From JANQJD01 sp965601685 (GTDB lineage Bacteria; Pseudomonadota; Alphaproteobacteria; Rhodospirillales; Rhodospirillaceae): 64,000 nucleotides of DNA. The stretch spans positions 496,001-560,000 of the forward strand of contig CBFCWI010000002.1 of the NCBI GenBank assembly GCA_965601685.1, in the 5' to 3' direction. Position numbers and translations under genes: made by a program. A model generated the notes under the pieces. It ran no database searches. It saw only the letters and a program-made list of their open reading frames with translations, and had not been told where the DNA came from. Shown in pieces: positions 60,432 to 64,000 of this stretch (positions are counted from its first letter, which is position 1; every line of letters begins with the position of its first letter).

Positions 60432-63400
60432 CTAGTTACATCCGCTAGTAGTACCACATGTATCGCATTGGAGGCATGTACCATTACGGATCAGTGTAAA
60501 ATTACCACACTCGCTGCATGAGGCTCCCTCATAGCCCCGCATCTGTGCTTCCCGTGCTAAGAGAGTCTGCGGCTGTAAATGTGAGAGTGAGAGCGCGGTT
60601 GCCTCACTGTTAGCTGCAGGCCTACCTGCCGTTTGCAGGACAGGCATATTCTCTACATTATCATCGCACTGGTACTGGGATGCAGCCAGGACATGGCCAT
60701 TCTGCGCATCCTGCTGCGTCGTCTGAGGAGGAGAAGACTGATGATTGGCCAGAGCAGCGTAGAGATTGCTCGAGCGCACGTAACCATGACTAGCAATACG
60801 TTCAAGCATGTAGCTGATATAGCCGTTGGCAGGCAGGTTTCCTTCCTTATAACCACGGCTCAGGGGATCAGGTAGCAGATCCTGAGGCTCGACATGTGCT
60901 AGATCGTTGCGGCTCAGATATGAGATAGCAAGTTCGCGGAAGATGTAATCCAGGATCGAAGTTGCCATCTTGATGGCATCATTGCCAGTCACTGCTCCAG
61001 ATGGGTCGAATTGGGTGAAAGTAAAGGCTTCGACGTACTCCTCTAAGGGGACGCCGTACTGGAGACCAATAGAGATTGCAATGGCAAAGTTATTCATAAG
61101 GCTGCGGAATGCAGCTCCTTCCTTGTGCATATCGATAAAGATTTCGCCAAGCCGGCCATCCTCGTATTCACCAGTACGCAAGTAAACTTTATGCCCGCCG
61201 ATAGACGCTTTCTGCGTATACCCCTTGCGCCGATGGGGGAGCCGTTGTCTATTAGGCTGGGTCATTACTTTTTCAACGATTCGCTCAGCCACCGAGGCCG
61301 CCTGCGCGGCCGCTGGTTGAAGGATCACCATCTTATCCATACCGTTTCCCCCTTCAGCCAGAAGACGGGCCTGCAGGGGTTGTGAGAGTTTCGAGCCATC
61401 CCGATACAGGGCAATGGCTTTAAGACCTAGCTGCCATGCCAGTAGGTAGGCTGCCTTACAATCTTCTACCGTGGCCGTGATAGGCATGTTTATGGTCTTC
61501 GAGATAGCACCTGAGACAAAAGGCTGTACTGCTGCCATCATACGGATATGAGCCTCAGTAGATAAGAAACGGGTCCCCCAACGTCCGCAGAGACTGGCAC
61601 AGTCAAACACTGAAAGATGCTCTGGCTTGAGAGCCGGCGCCCCTTCGACTGTCATCGCACCACAGCAGTAGGTATTCGCTGCTTCTATTTGTTCTGGTGT
61701 AAAACCAAGTTCTGCCAGCATGTCAAACCTAGGATCTGCAAGCTGTTCTGCTGACAGGTGGAGAGTATGATGACAAAAATCTGATCCCAGACTCCATCTA
61801 TTGAAGATAAAACGGATGTCGAATGCCGCGGCAGCAGCGCGCTCTATAGCATTAACACTGTTGTCATCAAACCCTCTTGCTCGCAAGATCTGGTGATTGA
61901 TACCTGGCGCCTCCCGTAAGGTGCCAGCACCGATCGCATAACGCACGATTGCTGCGATCTGGCCTTCATTATAGCCAAGGGCGCGCAGGGCTGCCGGTGC
62001 CATGCGGTTGATGATCTTGAAATATCCACCGCCACTTAGCTTCTTGAACTTGACAAGAGAAAAGTCTGGCTCAATGCCGGTTGTGTCACAGTCCATCACC
62101 AAGCCTATAGTTCCCGTGGGGGCCACCACTGAGACTTGGGCGTTCCGATAACCATAAGCTTCGCCTAAGGAAAGCGCTTCATCCCACGCAGCACGGGCTG
62201 CTTCAGCTAAAACTACATCTGGGCAACCGTTGAATGGGACTGGTAGTACCCTCAGATCCTCGTATCCCTCTGTGAGGCCGTGAACAGCACGACGATGATT
62301 GCGTACGACTCGGAGCATTTGATCACGATTATTTACGAATCCGGGAAATGGTCCTAAACATGCTGCTATTTCAGCAGAGGTAGAATAAGCAATTCCCGTT
62401 ATAAGAGCTGTGATACCGGCAATCAGGGCACGTCCAGCGTGACTATCATAAGGCAGACCTAAGGCCATGAGCAAACCACCGGCATTAGCATATCCGAGTC
62501 CCAGGGTTCTGTAGCGGTAAGACAACTCGGCGATCCGTCGCGACGGAAACTGGGCCATCAACACTGCAATCTCGAGCGTGAGAATCCACAGCCGTACAGC
62601 ATGGCGGAAGGCAGCGATATCAAAGTGACCGTCTACCCGGTAGAAAGCATACAGATTCAGGGAGGCTAGGTTGCAGGCAGTATCATCCAGAAACATGTAT
62701 TCTGAGCACGGGTTTGAAGCTGAGATGCGTCCAGAGGCTGGACACGTATGCCAAGCATTAATGGTAGTATCAAATTGCAGGCCCGGATCAGCACACTGCC
62801 AGGCTGCCTCACCAATCTGCTCCCATAGTGCGGCAGCGCGAACTTTTTTCTGCGCTCTGCCATCAACCCGGCGCCGTAACAGCCAGTCTTGATCAGCTAG
62901 CACGGCGTCCAGAAAGGAATCCGGCACTCGTACGGTATTGTTGGAGTTCTGACCAGATACAGTCATATAGGCTTCTGCATCCCAGTCAGAATCAAGGATA
63001 GGAAACGTGATTGTCGTGAATCCCTGACGGGCGAACTGAATCGTACGTTGCAGGTAACTTTCTGGAATCATAACCTGACGCGCAGCGACCAGCGCCTCTT
63101 GCAGGGCTTGATTGATTTGCGGATCGCAGCTATCAGAGGCGCAGGCCCGCATGATGGCGTTAAGATGGATATTACATACTCTGGAACCAGCAATCATGGC
63201 AGCGATCTTGCGCTCTTCCATGATTTTCCAATCTATAAATGCTTCAATGTCCGGGTGATCAATATCCACAATGACCATCTTGGCAGCCCGACGAGTGGTC
63301 CCACCTGACTTGATAGCACCAGCAGCGCGATCCCCAATCTTTAGAAAGCTCATCAAGCCAGAAGAACGGCCTCCGCTAGATAAAGGTTCACCTGCACTAC

Positions 63401-64000
63401 GTAAAGGTGAGAAATTCGTGCCAGTGCCTGAACCATACTTAAACAGACGCGCCTCACGGACCCACAGATCCATGATCCCACCCTCATTCACCAGATCATC
63501 ATCGATGCTCTGAATGAAGCAGGCGTGTGGCTGTGGATGTTCGTAACTGCTGGTAGCACGTACGGATTCACCAGTGCGGTGGTCTACGTAATAGTGCCCC
63601 TGGCTGGGTCCGTCTATGCCATAGGCCCAGTGCAACCCAGTATTAAACCACTGCGGTGAGTTAGGCGCGGCTATCTGACGGCATAACATGAAGCGCATCT
63701 CGTCGAAGTAAGCCAGCGCATCAGCCTCACTGTCAAAATAGCCACCTTTCCAGCCCCAGTAAGTCCACGTGCCAGCCATGCGATTGAATACCTGGCGGGC
63801 ATCATGTTCGGCACCGAATCGGCTCTCTGGAGGCAGATCAGCCATGGCAACCGCATCTGAGACATGACGCCACAGCCACGTTGGCACATCATCTTCTGGC
63901 ACAGGTTTCAAACAGGCTGGGACACCAGCCTTGCGGAAATACTTCTGTGCTAAAATATCACAGGCCACCTGTGACCAATCGGCTGGCGCTTCCAGTCGGC
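60432..64000 (-). CDS. nrdJ: Cobalamin-dependent ribonucleotide reductase, class II (partial)
   Basis: NrdJ reduces ribonucleotides to deoxyribonucleotides using adenosylcobalamin. The frame is open to the right edge (the residues before the GTG at 63968 read [11 protein letters not shown], as in relatives), so the N-terminus lies outside. Signatures are [36 protein letters not shown], the active-site NPCSEY loop with [26 protein letters not shown] and a C-terminal zinc-ribbon-like [22 protein letters not shown]. The visible part is about 1189 residues and intact. It depends on the B12 made by the cobN/cobB pathway. Confidence 0.95.
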   Translation of the reverse strand, partial: RLEAPADWSQVACDILAQKYFRKAGVPACLKPVPEDDVPTWLWRHVSDAVAMADLPPESRFGAEHDARQVFNRMAGTWTYWGWKGGYFDSEADALAYFDEMRFMLCRQIAAPNSPQWFNTGLHWAYGIDGPSQGHYYVDHRTGESVRATSSYEHPQPHACFIQSIDDDLVNEGGIMDLWVREARLFKYGSGTGTNFSPLRSAGEPLSSGGRSSGLMSFLKIGDRAAGAIKSGGTTRRAAKMVIVDIDHPDIEAFIDWKIMEERKIAAMIAGSRVCNIHLNAIMRACASDSCDPQINQALQEALVAARQVMIPESYLQRTIQFARQGFTTITFPILDSDWDAEAYMTVSGQNSNNTVRVPDSFLDAVLADQDWLLRRRVDGRAQKKVRAAALWEQIGEAAWQCADPGLQFDTTINAWHTCPASGRISASNPCSEYMFLDDTACNLASLNLYAFYRVDGHFDIAAFRHAVRLWILTLEIAVLMAQFPSRRIAELSYRYRTLGLGYANAGGLLMALGLPYDSHAGRALIAGITALITGIAYSTSAEIAACLGPFPGFVNNRDQMLRVVRNHRRAVHGLTEGYEDLRVLPVPFNGCPDVVLAEAARAAWDEALSLGEAYGYRNAQVSVVAPTGTIGLVMDCDTTGIEPDFSLVKFKKLSGGGYFKIINRMAPAALRALGYNEGQIAAIVRYAIGAGTLREAPGINHQILRARGFDDNSVNAIERAAAAAFDIRFIFNRWSLGSDFCHHTLHLSAEQLADPRFDMLAELGFTPEQIEAANTYCCGAMTVEGAPALKPEHLSVFDCASLCGRWGTRFLSTEAHIRMMAAVQPFVSGAISKTINMPITATVEDCKAAYLLAWQLGLKAIALYRDGSKLSQPLQARLLAEGGNGMDKMVILQPAAAQAASVAERIVEKVMTQPNRQRLPHRRKGYTQKASIGGHKVYLRTGEYEDGRLGEIFIDMHKEGAAFRSLMNNFAIAISIGLQYGVPLEEYVEAFTFTQFDPSGAVTGNDAIKMATSILDYIFRELAISYLSRNDLAHVEPQDLLPDPLSRGYKEGNLPANGYISYMLERIASHGYVRSSNLYAALANHQSSPPQTTQQDAQNGHVLAASQYQCDDNVENMPVLQTAGRPAANSEATALSLSHLQPQTLLAREAQMRGYEGASCSECGNFTLIRNGTCLQCDTCGTTSGCN

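Overview
The window looks like the chromosome of a host-restricted alphaproteobacterium, probably related to Rhodospirillales. Markers restricted to or typical of alphaproteobacteria are a GapR/DUF2312 protein, a TrcR/DUF1013 protein, a YlxR domain fused to an L7Ae-like domain, the long QueE with a CX14CX2C cluster motif, divergent purD/xseA, and the metK-trmB-rimP-nusA-ylxR-infB-rbfA block. Base composition is close to 50% GC by eye. Gaps of 0.3 to 1.5 kb without recognisable genes are common. At least one gene is clearly broken (xseA) and one is truncated (an asmA-like gene). No transposase, phage gene, CRISPR array or rRNA was found. This combination suggests genome reduction still in progress. 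No species can be named from the sequence alone.

Layout. 1-1.2 kb: ribF (cut by the left edge) and a MaoC-type hydratase. 2.6-10.6 kb: metK-trmB, then the rimP-nusA-ylxR-infB-rbfA translation/transcription block, which ends at a tRNA-Ser instead of the usual truB. 11.4-16.6 kb (minus strand): a YfgM-like protein, BamB, Der and a PEP mutase-nucleotidyltransferase fusion. 17-19 kb: a Nudix hydrolase and ispH. 19.7-23.5 kb: cobN. 23.6-27.8 kb: ndk, moaA, mobA, queA, a monothiol glutaredoxin and purS. 28.9-31.5 kb: tRNA-Leu, asd, pmbA. 32-37.5 kb: truncated asmA, an ABC-2 permease, ilvD, gapR. 38-41.7 kb: an acyl-CoA synthetase, tRNA-Thr, tRNA-Arg, gloB. 42-46.9 kb: enoyl-CoA hydratase, queE-queD, elbB, a family 2 glycosyltransferase and a TVP38-type membrane protein. 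48.4-53.8 kb: a BadI-like hydrolase, SemiSWEET, a SCO1/SenC protein, cobB, rplY, pth. 54-60 kb: a Tat-exported DUF882 peptidase, purD, the xseA pseudogene, pheA, trcR. 60.4-64 kb: nrdJ, cut by the right edge.

How the genes fit together. CobN and CobB are steps of the oxygen-dependent (late cobalt insertion) cobalamin pathway, and NrdJ is a cobalamin-dependent ribonucleotide reductase, so the cell probably makes B12 and needs it for DNA precursors. QueD, QueE and QueA are three steps of queuosine synthesis. Asd, IlvD, PheA, PurD and PurS show retained amino acid and purine synthesis. The MaoC hydratase, acyl-CoA synthetase, enoyl-CoA hydratase and BadI-like ring-opening hydrolase are scattered acyl-CoA genes. 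The PEP mutase fusion points to phosphonate production. I found no self-contained new system. The most unusual items are that fusion, the BadI homologue and the visible gene decay.
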